Source: Ciceribacter lividus (GTDB lineage Bacteria > Pseudomonadota > Alphaproteobacteria > Rhizobiales > Rhizobiaceae). From it: a stretch of DNA of 64,000 nucleotides. The stretch spans positions 62,001 to 126,000 of the forward strand of contig NZ_QPIX01000008.1 of NCBI RefSeq assembly GCF_003337715.1, in the 5' to 3' direction. The notes beneath the pieces were generated by a model. It worked only from the letters and a program-made list of their open reading frames with translations, had not been told where the DNA came from and searched no databases. Of the stretch, positions 33,180 to 42,150 are shown piece by piece. The position numbers and the translations under genes are program-made. Positions within the stretch are counted from its first letter, which is position 1; every line of letters starts with the position of its first letter.

Positions 33180-34021
33180 GCAAGATGGGAATGCTGAACG
33201 AATGGTATCCGGTCGCCCTGTTCAGCCAGCTCGCCAAGGCGGATTACGCGACTATCCTGATGGGAGAGCCCATCACGGTTGCCCTCGACGCGAATGGCGC
33301 GGCGACGGTGACGGAGGGCAAGGGTCGCGCCCTTCCCGTTCGCGTGCGCTACGGTCACGTCTGGACCTCACTCGGCACACCGGCGCACGAACTCTTCGAT
33401 ATCCCCGAAGGGGACCAGCCGGGCCGCCGCCTCGTCGAGGTCGGCGTGGTCCGTGTTCGCTGCTCACCGCTCAGGGCGGTAGAGAACTTCCTCGACATCG
33501 CCCATTTCCCCTTCGTCCATACCGATATCCTCGGCTCCGAACCACACACCGAAGTGGAAAATTACAAGGTCGAGATCCGTGAGGAGGAAGACGAAGTCTG
33601 GGCGACCCAGGTGAAGTTCTACCAGCCCCAGGCGGCAAAATCGGCAGCGGGCGGCATCACCACCGACTATATGTACCGTGTGCCGGCACCGACCTGTTCG
33701 ATCCTCTACAAGACCTGCCCGCCGCGACCGGGTGAATGGGATGTCATCACGCTCTTCGTGCAGCCTCTCGCAGAAGACCTCTGCGACGTATGGCCATGGA
33801 TGGCGCTCTTTGATGACGAGTCTTCCATGACGGATCTCATCCATTTCCAGCAGACGATCTTCCTGCAGGACCGCTCGATCCTCGAAAATCAGATCCCGGC
33901 CCTGCTGCCGCTCGATCCCGGCATGGAAATCCCGACACGGGCCGACCTGACCTCGGTCGCTTACCGGCGCTGGCTGAAGCGCCACAAGTATACCTATGGC
34001 GCGCAACTGGTGGCGCAATAA
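33176..34021 (+). CDS. Rieske-less oxygenase catalytic subunit (NdmC-like arrangement)
   Basis: A 281-aa protein similar to the catalytic domain of Rieske non-haem iron oxygenases. It starts MLNEWYPVALFSQL like vanillate demethylase-type enzymes, but the Rieske region is shortened and has no C-x-H or C-x2-H. The mononuclear iron site is intact: Asn104-x2-Asp107-x2-His110-x4-His115 (ENFLDIAHFPFVH), with a likely third ligand at Asp232 in QTIFLQDRSILENQ. It must receive electrons from another protein, most simply the coupled Rieske protein. The same split is known for NdmC of methylxanthine N7-demethylation, where NdmD supplies the extra Rieske domain. The substrate is unknown. Confidence 0.82.
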   Translation: MSKMGMLNEWYPVALFSQLAKADYATILMGEPITVALDANGAATVTEGKGRALPVRVRYGHVWTSLGTPAHELFDIPEGDQPGRRLVEVGVVRVRCSPLRAVENFLDIAHFPFVHTDILGSEPHTEVENYKVEIREEEDEVWATQVKFYQPQAAKSAAGGITTDYMYRVPAPTCSILYKTCPPRPGEWDVITLFVQPLAEDLCDVWPWMALFDDESSMTDLIHFQQTIFLQDRSILENQIPALLPLDPGMEIPTRADLTSVAYRRWLKRHKYTYGAQLVAQ

Positions 34022-34674
34022 TGAAGCTTTACGACTACGTCCTTTCGCCCAGCTGCTACAAGGTGCGCCTCATGGCCGCCCTCGCAGGCGTCAAACTCGA
34101 GCTGCGTCCGGTGGATTTCCACCCCGGAGCCGAGCACCGCGGTGCAGAGATTCTGGCACTCAATCCGGCAGGCACGATCCCGATCCTCGAAGACGGCGAT
34201 CTGCTCTTGACGGAATCATCCGCCATGCTCGCCTATCTGGCTGCCAAGGCGGCACCCGCTTGGCTCGGCAATGGATCTGCCGAAGAAATCGCAAAGACCC
34301 AGCAGTGGCTCGCCTTTTCCGCGCGCCTGACCTCCTCGCTCGGCGGCGCTCGCCTTCACCAGATGCTGCTGGTTCCCGGCGACATCGAGAGCCTCCAGGC
34401 CAGGGGTATCGCTGCCTTGCGAGAGCTGGAGCAAGGGCTGTTCGAGCAGGCCGAACGCGGACAACGCTTCCTCGCAGCCGATCGTCCGACCATCGCCGAC
34501 ATCGCCTGCTTCCCCTATGTGGCACTCGCGCCGGACGGCAATGTATTGCTTGATCCCTATCCGATGATCCGCCTTTGGTCGCGCGCGCTTCGATCGCTCG
34601 ACGGGTTCATCGAAATGCCCGGTATCCACCGTCTTCACGACCTGAAGCCCGAGCCTGAAGTGGCGGAGGCATGA
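34021..34674 (+). CDS. Glutathione S-transferase-like protein
   Basis: A 217-aa protein with an N-terminal thioredoxin-like GST domain (MKLYDYVLSPSCYKVRLMAA, then NPAGTIPILEDGDLLLTESS) and a helical C-terminal domain. The catalytic position Ser-Pro-Ser-Cys-Tyr is plausible for GSH binding. In methylxanthine N7-demethylation a GST-like protein (NdmE) is a structural partner of NdmC and NdmD. Position directly after the Rieske-less subunit, overlapping by one base, suggests the same. A true transferase role is the alternative. Confidence 0.85.
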   Translation: MKLYDYVLSPSCYKVRLMAALAGVKLELRPVDFHPGAEHRGAEILALNPAGTIPILEDGDLLLTESSAMLAYLAAKAAPAWLGNGSAEEIAKTQQWLAFSARLTSSLGGARLHQMLLVPGDIESLQARGIAALRELEQGLFEQAERGQRFLAADRPTIADIACFPYVALAPDGNVLLDPYPMIRLWSRALRSLDGFIEMPGIHRLHDLKPEPEVAEA

Positions 34675-34675
34675 G

Positions 34676-36055
34676 ATGAGCGGTCATCTCCTCAAAAACT
34701 GTGCAGCCGTCATCGTTGACGACGGCACCGGCCCGGTGGTCCACCGCCAGGTAGACCTGCTGACCGAAGGTCCTGCAATCAAGGCAATCGGCAAGGATCT
34801 TGGCGCCCGGACGATGCCCGCGGGTACCGAGGTCAAGGATGCGACCGGCTGGTTCGTCTATCCGGGCCTCGTCAACACGCATCACCACTTCTTTCAGTGC
34901 TTCGTGCGAAATCACGCCGACCTCGACTGGACGGCGCTTTCGGTCATCGAATGGCTGGACCGCATCTACCCGATCTTTTCGCGCCTCACCGAAGACTGCT
35001 TCTATCATTCATCGGTCACGGCCATGGCGGAGCTCATCAAGCACGGCTGCACAACCGCCTTCGACCATCAGTACAATTTTCCGCGCCATGCCGGAAAACG
35101 GCTGGTCGACCGGCAGTTCGAGGCCGCGGACCTGTTCGGCATGCGCTTCCACGCCGGCCGGGGCGGCAACACACTGCCGAAATCCGAAGGATCGACCATC
35201 CCCGACGAAATGCTCGAGACCACGGATGAATTCATCGCCGACTGCGCGCGCCTGATCGACGTCTATCACGACGCCAGTTCTTTCAGCATGCGCCAGGTGG
35301 TGGTTTCCCCCTGCCAGCCGGTCAATTCCTACCGCGAGACCTTCGTGGAATCGGTGGCACTTGCGCGCGACAAGGGCGTCTTCCTGCACACCCATGTCGG
35401 CGAAGGTGAAAGCCCGGTGATGGAGGCCCGCCACGGGCTTCGCACCGTCGATTACCTCGAAGAAATGGGCTTCGCCGGTCCCGACACCTTCTATGCCCAT
35501 TGCTGGGAATTGACCCATGACGAGCTCGCCAGGATGGCGGCAAGCGGCACAGGTGTCTCCCATTGCCCCGAACCGGTCTATCTGGTTGGTGCCGAGGTTA
35601 CGGATCTCCCGGCCATGGCAGCTCTCGGCGTCAGGGTCGGGCTCGGTTGCGATGGCGCGGCCTCCAACGACAATTCCAACCTGATGCACTGCCTGCATTC
35701 GGCCTACATGCTGCAATGCCTCGCCGCGTCGAGCCGCAAGCACCCGGTACCGCCGCCGGCCGAATTCCTCGCCTACGGCACGACGGGCGGTGCGAGCCTG
35801 CTGGGTCGCAAAGACATAGGGCGGTTGGCGCCGGGCATGGCGGCAGACCTGTTCGCCATTGACACCCGCCGCATGGACTATGTCGGCACGCGGCACGATC
35901 CGCTGGGCCTGATCCCGCGCGTCGGCGTCGGCTCCGTCACCGACATGACCATGATCAATGGCCGCATCGTCTGGCAAAACGGCGAGTTTGCCGGCCTCGA
36001 CGAGGGAAAACTGTTCGCCGATGCCGAAGCGGCACTCGCCAGCGTAACGATCTGA
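34676..36055 (+). CDS. Amidohydrolase, purine/8-oxoguanine deaminase-like
   Basis: A 459-aa metal-dependent hydrolase of the TrzN/AtzB/guanine-deaminase group. Metal ligands appear in PGLVNTHHHFFQ, HTHVGEGESP (His), FYAHCWELT and GLGCDGAASNDNSN (Asp). The composite beta domain is at both ends, for example RLAPGMAADLFAIDTRRMD. Closest described activities in this group are 8-oxoguanine/isoguanine, guanine and s-triazine deamination. Context with a BMP-type nucleoside importer favours a purine-like substrate. Start 1 bp after the GST stop. Confidence 0.85.
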   Translation: MSGHLLKNCAAVIVDDGTGPVVHRQVDLLTEGPAIKAIGKDLGARTMPAGTEVKDATGWFVYPGLVNTHHHFFQCFVRNHADLDWTALSVIEWLDRIYPIFSRLTEDCFYHSSVTAMAELIKHGCTTAFDHQYNFPRHAGKRLVDRQFEAADLFGMRFHAGRGGNTLPKSEGSTIPDEMLETTDEFIADCARLIDVYHDASSFSMRQVVVSPCQPVNSYRETFVESVALARDKGVFLHTHVGEGESPVMEARHGLRTVDYLEEMGFAGPDTFYAHCWELTHDELARMAASGTGVSHCPEPVYLVGAEVTDLPAMAALGVRVGLGCDGAASNDNSNLMHCLHSAYMLQCLAASSRKHPVPPPAEFLAYGTTGGASLLGRKDIGRLAPGMAADLFAIDTRRMDYVGTRHDPLGLIPRVGVGSVTDMTMINGRIVWQNGEFAGLDEGKLFADAEAALASVTI

Positions 36056-36082
36056 AAAGCCAAAAAGAGGGAAACAGCAATC

Positions 36083-37180
36083 ATGACCAACCTGACCCGC
36101 AGAACTTTGATGCAGGCGGCTGCAGCGACCGGCCTCGCCGGCGTCTTCGCCAGCCGCTCCGCCTTCGCCGCCGACGAGCCGCTCGGCATCGCGCTCGTCG
36201 TGCCCTCGCCCGTCGGCGACGTCGGCTGGGCCCATGCACTCGCCGTCGGTCTCGAACCGGTCAAGGCGGCCTATGGCGACAAGGTGAAGGTCACGATCAT
36301 CGAGAACGTGGCCGAAGGCCCGGATGCCGACCGCATCATGAACAAGGTTGTGGCCGACGGAGCCAAGTTCCTGATCGCCGGCTCGTTCGGTTACCAGAAC
36401 GGCGCGCTTCAGATTGCCCGCCGCGATCCTTCGGTCAGTGTCCTTCACGCCTCGGGCTTCCAGGTGGCGCCGAACTTCTCGCCCTTTGCCGCGAAATACT
36501 TCCAGGGCACCTACCTGCTCGGCATGGCGGCCGCCACGCTTTCCAAGACCGGAAAGCTCGGTTCCGTCTCGGCCTTCGCCATTCCCGAGCTGATCACCTC
36601 GATCAACGCCTTCACGCTCGGCGCCCAGGCCGTCAATCCGAATATCGAAGTCTCCGTCGTATGGGTCAACTCCTGGTTCGATCCGGCCAAGGAGCAGGAA
36701 GCCGCCAAGGCACTGATCGCGCAGGATTGCGACGTGATCTTCTCCAACGCCCAGGACACGCCGTCCGTCATCTCGGCCTGCGAAGAGGCCGGCGTCTACG
36801 CCTTCAATCTCAATTCCTCGATGAAGAAGTATGCGCCGAAGACCTATCTCGGTTGCGTCACCACCGATTGGTCGCCCTTCTTCAAGGCCTCGGTCGACGC
36901 CCATCTCGCCGGCACGTTCAAGGGCCAAAACGCCTTCCTCGGCATGGCGGACAATGTCGTCGAAGTCGTCGACTGGAACCCGAATATCCCGGCAGACACG
37001 ATGACCAAGATCAAGGAGATCGAGGCGAAGATCGCCGATGGCAGTTTCTCGCCCTTCGCCGGCCCGATCACCAAGGCCGACGGCAGCGAGGGCGTGGCAG
37101 CCGGAGCAACCCTGCCCGACGGCGACATCATCGCCATGAACTGGCACGTCAAGGGTGTCGCAACGCCGCTGCCGAAGTAA
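36083..37180 (+). CDS. BMP family ABC transporter substrate-binding protein
   Basis: A 365-aa periplasmic protein. The signal region has RRTLMQAAAATGLAGVFA, compatible with Tat or Sec export. The fold is the PnrA/BMP (basic membrane protein) type: GIALVVPSPVGDVGWAHALA, KFLIAGSFGYQNGALQIARR, FQGTYLLGMAAATLSKTGKL. Such proteins bind purine nucleosides or related purines. AGAGGG precedes the ATG at 36083. Followed by ATPase and two permease genes with short gaps, completing an importer linked to the Rieske/deaminase genes. Confidence 0.9.
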   Translation: MTNLTRRTLMQAAAATGLAGVFASRSAFAADEPLGIALVVPSPVGDVGWAHALAVGLEPVKAAYGDKVKVTIIENVAEGPDADRIMNKVVADGAKFLIAGSFGYQNGALQIARRDPSVSVLHASGFQVAPNFSPFAAKYFQGTYLLGMAAATLSKTGKLGSVSAFAIPELITSINAFTLGAQAVNPNIEVSVVWVNSWFDPAKEQEAAKALIAQDCDVIFSNAQDTPSVISACEEAGVYAFNLNSSMKKYAPKTYLGCVTTDWSPFFKASVDAHLAGTFKGQNAFLGMADNVVEVVDWNPNIPADTMTKIKEIEAKIADGSFSPFAGPITKADGSEGVAAGATLPDGDIIAMNWHVKGVATPLPK

Positions 37181-37182
37181 GT

Positions 37183-38706
37183 ATGACCACGCCCCTCCTG
37201 TCGCTTCGCGGCGTTTCCAAGAGCTACGGTCAGATCCAGGCCAACAAGAACATTGGCCTGGACGTTGCGCCGCGGTCGATCCACGCGATCCTGGGTGAAA
37301 ACGGGGCTGGCAAGTCGACCCTGATGAAGCTCATATCCGGGGTCGAACAGCCGGACGACGGAAGCATTTCCTGGAAGGGCGAACCGCTGACGTTCGCCTC
37401 GCCTGCCGAGGCGAGACGTCAGGGCATTGCCATGGTGTTCCAGCATTTCTCGCTGTTCGAGACCCTGACCGTGGTCGAGAACATCCAGCTAGTGATGCCG
37501 GGCAAAAAGGCGGAACTTGCCGATCGCACACGTGCGCTCGGCCGCGATTTCGGGCTGGAAGTCGACCCGCTCGCCCATGTCCATGCGCTCTCCGTCGGCG
37601 AGCGCCAGCGGGTGGAAATCATCCGCTGCCTGATGACAGATCCGAAGCTCCTCATTCTCGACGAACCGACCTCGGTTCTGCCGCCGCAGGCGGTCGAAAA
37701 ACTGTTCGAGACGCTCCGCAAGCTGCGCGATGGCGGTGTCTCCATTCTCTTCATCTCGCACAAGCTGGAGGAAATACGGTCGCTTTGCGACCGCGCCACA
37801 ATCCTGCGCGCCGGCGAAGTCACCGGGCATGTCGATCCCCGTGACCATGACGCCCACGATCTCGCCGGCATGATGATCGGCCGGGACATGCCGCCCCCCA
37901 TGCCGGCTGCGGCGAATGCCCCCGGAGAGAAGCGTCTGGAACTCGTCGGCCTCGACTACAAACCTGACGATCCCTTTGCCGTACCGCTATCCAAGATCAG
38001 CCTTACGGTGCGGGCTGGTGAAATCATCGGAATTGCCGGAATTTCCGGAAACGGCCAGAGCGATCTGGCGATGTTGATCTCCGGAGAAACGACGCTTCCA
38101 AACGGAGAGCAGGACCGCATCTTCATGATGGGCAAGGATGTCGGCCAGCTTGATGCCGCCGCCCGCCGCAAGCTCCGTTTCGCCTTCGTGCCAGAGGATC
38201 GTCTCGGACGCGGCGCCGTGCCGGAAATGTCGCTGACGCTTAATGGCCTGTTGACCGCTCACCCGCAAAAACTTGTCCGCCGCGGTCTTGTCGACAAACC
38301 CCTCGCGGAGGATTTCGCGCGCGACTGTATCCGCGACTACGATGTCCGAACGCCCGGCCCCGATGCCGAAGCCGGATCGCTCTCCGGCGGCAATCTGCAG
38401 AAATTCATCGTTGGCCGCGAGATCATGCTGGCGCCAAAGCTGCTCTTCGTCGCCCAGCCCACCTGGGGTGTCGACATCGGAGCAGCCTCCGCCATTCGCC
38501 GCCGTCTCGTCAACCTGCGCAACGAGGGCGTGGCGATCCTCGTGATTTCGGAGGAACTGGAAGAATTGTTCGAACTCTGCGATTTCATCCAGGTCCTGCA
38601 CCACGGGAAGCTCAGCGAACCGCTCGTGACACGCGAAACGAGGCCGGAGGATATTGGGCGCTACATGATCGGATCGGAAAACGCGCCCGGAAAGCTGGCA
38701 TCATGA
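37183..38706 (+). CDS. BMP-type ABC importer ATPase with two nucleotide-binding domains
   Basis: About 507 aa with two tandem ABC domains, as in RbsA and nucleoside importers. The first has Walker A GENGAGKSTLM, signature LSVGERQRVEII and Walker B LLILDEPTSVL. The second has a degenerate Walker A, GISGNGQSDLA, where Lys is replaced by Gln; its signature is SLSGGNLQKF and the Walker B region lacks the usual DEP (VAQPTWGVD). This asymmetry is normal for the family. The ATG at 37183 lies 2 bp after the binding-protein stop. It energises uptake through the next two permeases. Confidence 0.92.
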   Translation: MTTPLLSLRGVSKSYGQIQANKNIGLDVAPRSIHAILGENGAGKSTLMKLISGVEQPDDGSISWKGEPLTFASPAEARRQGIAMVFQHFSLFETLTVVENIQLVMPGKKAELADRTRALGRDFGLEVDPLAHVHALSVGERQRVEIIRCLMTDPKLLILDEPTSVLPPQAVEKLFETLRKLRDGGVSILFISHKLEEIRSLCDRATILRAGEVTGHVDPRDHDAHDLAGMMIGRDMPPPMPAAANAPGEKRLELVGLDYKPDDPFAVPLSKISLTVRAGEIIGIAGISGNGQSDLAMLISGETTLPNGEQDRIFMMGKDVGQLDAAARRKLRFAFVPEDRLGRGAVPEMSLTLNGLLTAHPQKLVRRGLVDKPLAEDFARDCIRDYDVRTPGPDAEAGSLSGGNLQKFIVGREIMLAPKLLFVAQPTWGVDIGAASAIRRRLVNLRNEGVAILVISEELEELFELCDFIQVLHHGKLSEPLVTRETRPEDIGRYMIGSENAPGKLAS

Positions 38707-39803
38707 GCGCACCGGCCCGTGCCCTTCTACCGAGCCTCGTGCGCCGCGAACGCGCATCGCTGGCGGCAACCGTTCTCGCTCCGCTGGCCGCGCTGGTCGT
38801 CGCGATCCTGCTCAATCTCGGGCTCTACGTGCTGATGGGCCGACAGGCAGGCGCCGTCATGCATGCAATGCTGCTCGAGCCCTTCATCTCCTGGTCCTCC
38901 TTCTCCGAGGTCCTCCTGAAGACGGGGCCGCTGCTCTTCATTGCCCAGGGGCTGGCCATCGGTTTCCGCGCCAAGGTCTTCAACATCGGCGCCGAGGGCC
39001 AGTTCATCCTCGGTGCGATCTTCGCATCCGCCATTCCAATCTGGTATCCGCAAGCGACCGGCGCCTGGATCTGGCCTTCGATGCTGCTGCTCGGTGCCAT
39101 CGGCGGCGCGCTCTGGGCCTCGGTCACCGCGTTCTGGCGTATCCGTCTGAACGCCAACGAGATCCTCGTCTCGCTCATGCTGAGCCTCGTTGCGGCACAG
39201 TTTCTCTATTACCTGCTGCTCGGCCCCTGGAAGGATCCGAACGGCTTCAATTTCCCGCAATCCGTGATGTTCCAATACGACGCCATGATACCGACGCTCA
39301 TCCCGCGGACACGGGTGAATGTCTCGCTGCTTCTGGCCGTGGCGCTCTCGATTGCCGCCTGGATCTTCATGCAGAAGAGCTTCATGGGCTACAAGCTGCA
39401 CGTCGGCGGCCTGGCACCGCGCGCAGCCGGCTATGCCGGTTTCAGCGAAAAGCGGGCGATCTGGCTCTCCCTCCTGATCGGAGGCTTTGCCGCAGGCCTT
39501 GCCGGAGCGACGGAAGTGGCAGGCCCCGTCGGCCAGCTGCAGCGCTCGATCGCCACCGGCTATGGATATGCCGCAATCATCGTCGCCTATCTCGGCGGCC
39601 TTCACCCGATCGGTATCATGGTCTCGTCGCTTTTCATGGCGGCGCTCTATATTGGCGGCGACAACGCCATGGTGTCCGCCAACCTGCCGATTGCCGCCGT
39701 TCGTGTCTTCCAGGGCAGCCTGCTGCTTGCCTATCTCGTGGCCGTCGCCTTTGTTCGCTACCGGCTGGAATGGCCGCATACAGCCTACCGGAGGCCGACA
39801 TGA
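38703..39803 (+). CDS. BMP-type ABC importer permease 1
   Basis: A 366-aa inner-membrane permease of the branched-chain/nucleoside (BPD_transp_2) family, with about nine hydrophobic segments. Characteristic blocks are AIGFRAKVFNIGAEGQFILG, RIRLNANEILVSLMLS and MGYKLHVGGLAPRAAGYAGF. It pairs with the next permease as a heterodimer. Overlaps both neighbouring genes as ATGA. Confidence 0.9.
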   Translation: MSAPARALLPSLVRRERASLAATVLAPLAALVVAILLNLGLYVLMGRQAGAVMHAMLLEPFISWSSFSEVLLKTGPLLFIAQGLAIGFRAKVFNIGAEGQFILGAIFASAIPIWYPQATGAWIWPSMLLLGAIGGALWASVTAFWRIRLNANEILVSLMLSLVAAQFLYYLLLGPWKDPNGFNFPQSVMFQYDAMIPTLIPRTRVNVSLLLAVALSIAAWIFMQKSFMGYKLHVGGLAPRAAGYAGFSEKRAIWLSLLIGGFAAGLAGATEVAGPVGQLQRSIATGYGYAAIIVAYLGGLHPIGIMVSSLFMAALYIGGDNAMVSANLPIAAVRVFQGSLLLAYLVAVAFVRYRLEWPHTAYRRPT

Positions 39804-40711
39804 ACGCCGTCGATTTCATCCTCGCTGGCATGTTGGCCGCCGCGACACCCTTTCTGCTCGCAGCCCTAGGCGAACTCGTGGTCGAGCGCGCCGGCGTCTT
39901 GAACCTCGGAGTCGAAGGACTGATGGCACTGGGTGCGGCAATCGCCTTCATCGTCACCTATCATGGCGGCGGCCATTTTCTCGGCTTCGTCGCCGCCGGA
40001 GTGGCAAGCGCGCTGCTCTCGCTTCTCTTCGCCTTCATCGTGCTCGGCTTTCGCGCAAACCAGGTCGCCGCCGGGCTTGCGATCGGCATTCTCGGACAAG
40101 GATTGTCGGCCCTGGTCGGCAAGACCTATGAGAGCCTGACGGTGAAAGGCCTGCCGAAGCTCGCAATCCCCGGTCTCTCCGATATTCCCGTTGTCGGCGG
40201 TCTCTTCGTACAGGATATCGTCGTCTGGCTCTCGCTTGCGGTCACCCTCGGCGTCTGGTTTCTGCTGTCGCACACAAGGGCCGGCCTCACCATCCGTGCC
40301 GTCGGCGAAAACCCGAAGGCCGCCCATGCCATCGGCTATTCGGTGATCGGCGTGCGGCTCGCGGCCATTGCCTTTGGCGGCACCATGGCCGGATTTGCCG
40401 GCGCCTATGCGGCAATTGTCTACACCCCGCTCTGGGCCGACGGCATGATCGCCGGTCGCGGGTGGATCGCCATCGCGCTCGTCGTGTTCGGCACCTGGCT
40501 CGCCGGCCGGGTCTTCCTCGGCGCCTGCCTGTTCGGAGCCGTCTCTCTGATGGGATTGGCGGCCCAGGCCACCGGCATCGACCTGCCCTCGCAGATCCTG
40601 TCCAGCCTGCCCTACCTCGTCACCATCATCGTCCTCGGCATTATCTCCGCCGACAAACGCCTCCTGAAACTAAACGGAGTCGCTTCGCTCGGTGAACCTT
40701 TCGAACGCTGA
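39800..40711 (+). CDS. BMP-type ABC importer permease 2
   Basis: A 303-aa permease with about eight hydrophobic segments. AALGELVVERAGVLNLGVEG and LVVFGTWLAGRVFLGACLFG are typical of the shorter permease of nucleoside importers. The ATG at 39800 overlaps the previous stop; the upstream extension is a shadow. This closes the operon begun at 32526. A decayed aldehyde dehydrogenase fragment follows. Confidence 0.9.
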   Translation: MNAVDFILAGMLAAATPFLLAALGELVVERAGVLNLGVEGLMALGAAIAFIVTYHGGGHFLGFVAAGVASALLSLLFAFIVLGFRANQVAAGLAIGILGQGLSALVGKTYESLTVKGLPKLAIPGLSDIPVVGGLFVQDIVVWLSLAVTLGVWFLLSHTRAGLTIRAVGENPKAAHAIGYSVIGVRLAAIAFGGTMAGFAGAYAAIVYTPLWADGMIAGRGWIAIALVVFGTWLAGRVFLGACLFGAVSLMGLAAQATGIDLPSQILSSLPYLVTIIVLGIISADKRLLKLNGVASLGEPFER

Positions 40712-40794
40712 ACTGAAACAAGAAGTTGCCGCCTACCGGGCTCTATGGGACACGAACCTGCATAGAGCCCTTCTGATCCGCGTGCGCATCGCTC

Positions 40795-41010
40795 GCCTGG
40801 CAGCCGACAAACATATTCCTGCCCGGCATGGACGATCGCACCAATCATGTGCGGCGTGCGCCCCATGGTGTGGTCGGCGTCATTTCGCCTTTCAACTTCC
40901 CTCTGGTTCTCACGGTCCGCTTGATCGCTGCAGCGATCGGACTTGGCAACACGTCGTCCATAAGCCGGACCCGCGCAACCCGATTTTACCGCCTGTTGTC
41001 ATCGGGCTGT
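40795..41010 (+). pseudogene. Aldehyde dehydrogenase fragment with frameshift
   Basis: One frame gives FLPGMDDRTNHVRRAPHGVV and VISPFNFPLVLTVRLIAAA up to IGLGNT, the conserved cofactor-proximal region of benzaldehyde-type aldehyde dehydrogenases. The expected continuation VHKPDPRNPILPPVVIGL lies in another frame, so a frameshift falls near 40950. Sequence for the remaining 400 or so residues is missing on both sides. A dead fragment left by deletion. Confidence 0.7.
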
Positions 41011-41028
41011 AACAAAGCCTGGCTAACG

Positions 41029-41042
41029 TGGAAACGTTTCCA
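41029..41042. promoter_or_regulatory. LacI-type operator
   Basis: TGGAAACGTTTCCA is a perfect 14-bp palindrome with central CG, 14 bp upstream of the lacI-type gene. LacI/GalR proteins bind such CG-centred sites. It probably autoregulates the gene and controls the downstream importer operon, which is read in the same direction. Confidence 0.72.
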
Positions 41043-41056
41043 GCCGGGGCCAGATC

Positions 41057-42073
41057 ATGCAGCAAAAGACGTCCGTCACGATCCGCGATGTTGCGCAGGC
41101 AGCCGGCTGCAGCGTGGCGACGGCGAGCCGCGTGCTGAACAAATCCGGCCCCGCCAGCGCCGAGGTGCGCGAGCGGGTGGAGCGGGCGGCACGCGATCTC
41201 GACTTCAGCTTCAGTTCCATCGGACGTGCTTTGCAGAGCCGTCGCTCGATGACCATCGGCTGCCTGGTGCCCTCGTTGGCGAACCCGGTCTTTGCCGAGG
41301 CAGTGCAGGGCGTTCAGTCCGAGCTGAAGGATTCCGGCTACCAGCTGCTGATCTCCTGTTCAAACTATGACGAGACGGCGGACAACGCCGCCATCGAAAC
41401 ACTGATGTCGAAAGACGCGGACGGGCTGATCGCCACCATGGTCGCCCCGGACCGCAGTGCCGCGCTGAGACAGGCGCAGCAGCGCGGCACGCCGGTTTCG
41501 CTGATGTTTCACGATCCCATCGAAGGCTTCACCACCGCCTATGTCGACAACTTCGAGGCAGCGCGGGAAGTGGCGCGGCAATTCGTGCGCCTGGGGCACC
41601 GGCGTATCGGCTTCCTGGCGTTGCGCTTTTCGACCTCCGACCGCTCGCGCAATCGCTATGCAGGGTTTTGTGCCGAATGCCGGGCCCGCGGTCTGCCCGA
41701 CCCGGTGCTGATCGAAATCGGCGAGGCCGAGGCGAGCCGGCCGGACAGCCTCGCGGCCATTCTCAACGATCATCCCACTCTGACGGCGATCTTCGCCTCG
41801 AATGATTTCCTGGCGATCGCGGTACACAAGGCAGCCCGCCTGTTGGGTCGGCGCGTGCCGCAGGATCTGTCGGTCGCAGGGTTCGACGGGATCGAGATCG
41901 GCAGGCTGCTCGAGGCGCCGCTCGCTACCATAGAGACATCACCCGAGGCGATGGGCCGTCAGGCGGCGCGATCGCTTCTCGAAGCCATGCAGGGGCAGGT
42001 ACCCATTCAGCCGCCAGCCCTGCCGTTCCATTTCCGAGCCGGCGCAACCCTTGCCGCGCCGAACCCGGAATAA
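41057..42073 (+). CDS. LacI family transcriptional regulator
   Basis: A 338-aa regulator. HTH and hinge: VTIRDVAQAAGCSVATASRV, LNKSGPASAEVRERV, SSIGRALQSRRSMTIG. The C-terminal periplasmic-binding-like domain has SLANPVFAEAVQGVQSEL, RLGHRRIGFLALRF and DLSVAGFDGIEIGRLLEAPL. A strong palindrome, 41029-41042, precedes it. It is 77 bp upstream of the binding-protein gene of an ABC operon with a phosphodiesterase, which it likely controls. The inducer would be the imported compound or a product. Confidence 0.92.
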   Translation: MQQKTSVTIRDVAQAAGCSVATASRVLNKSGPASAEVRERVERAARDLDFSFSSIGRALQSRRSMTIGCLVPSLANPVFAEAVQGVQSELKDSGYQLLISCSNYDETADNAAIETLMSKDADGLIATMVAPDRSAALRQAQQRGTPVSLMFHDPIEGFTTAYVDNFEAAREVARQFVRLGHRRIGFLALRFSTSDRSRNRYAGFCAECRARGLPDPVLIEIGEAEASRPDSLAAILNDHPTLTAIFASNDFLAIAVHKAARLLGRRVPQDLSVAGFDGIEIGRLLEAPLATIETSPEAMGRQAARSLLEAMQGQVPIQPPALPFHFRAGATLAAPNPE

Positions 42074-42150
42074 GGTGACGACGGTCGGGATGCCGCCCAA
42101 CCGCCGTCCGTTCTCCTCGCTCAAGACCTCTCTCAACCAAGGATCAACCC

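Noticed and set aside
35009..37147. 712-codon minus-strand ORF opposite the amidohydrolase and BMP genes
   Set aside because: A GC-rich antisense shadow; the plus-strand frames have complete domains and coupled starts.
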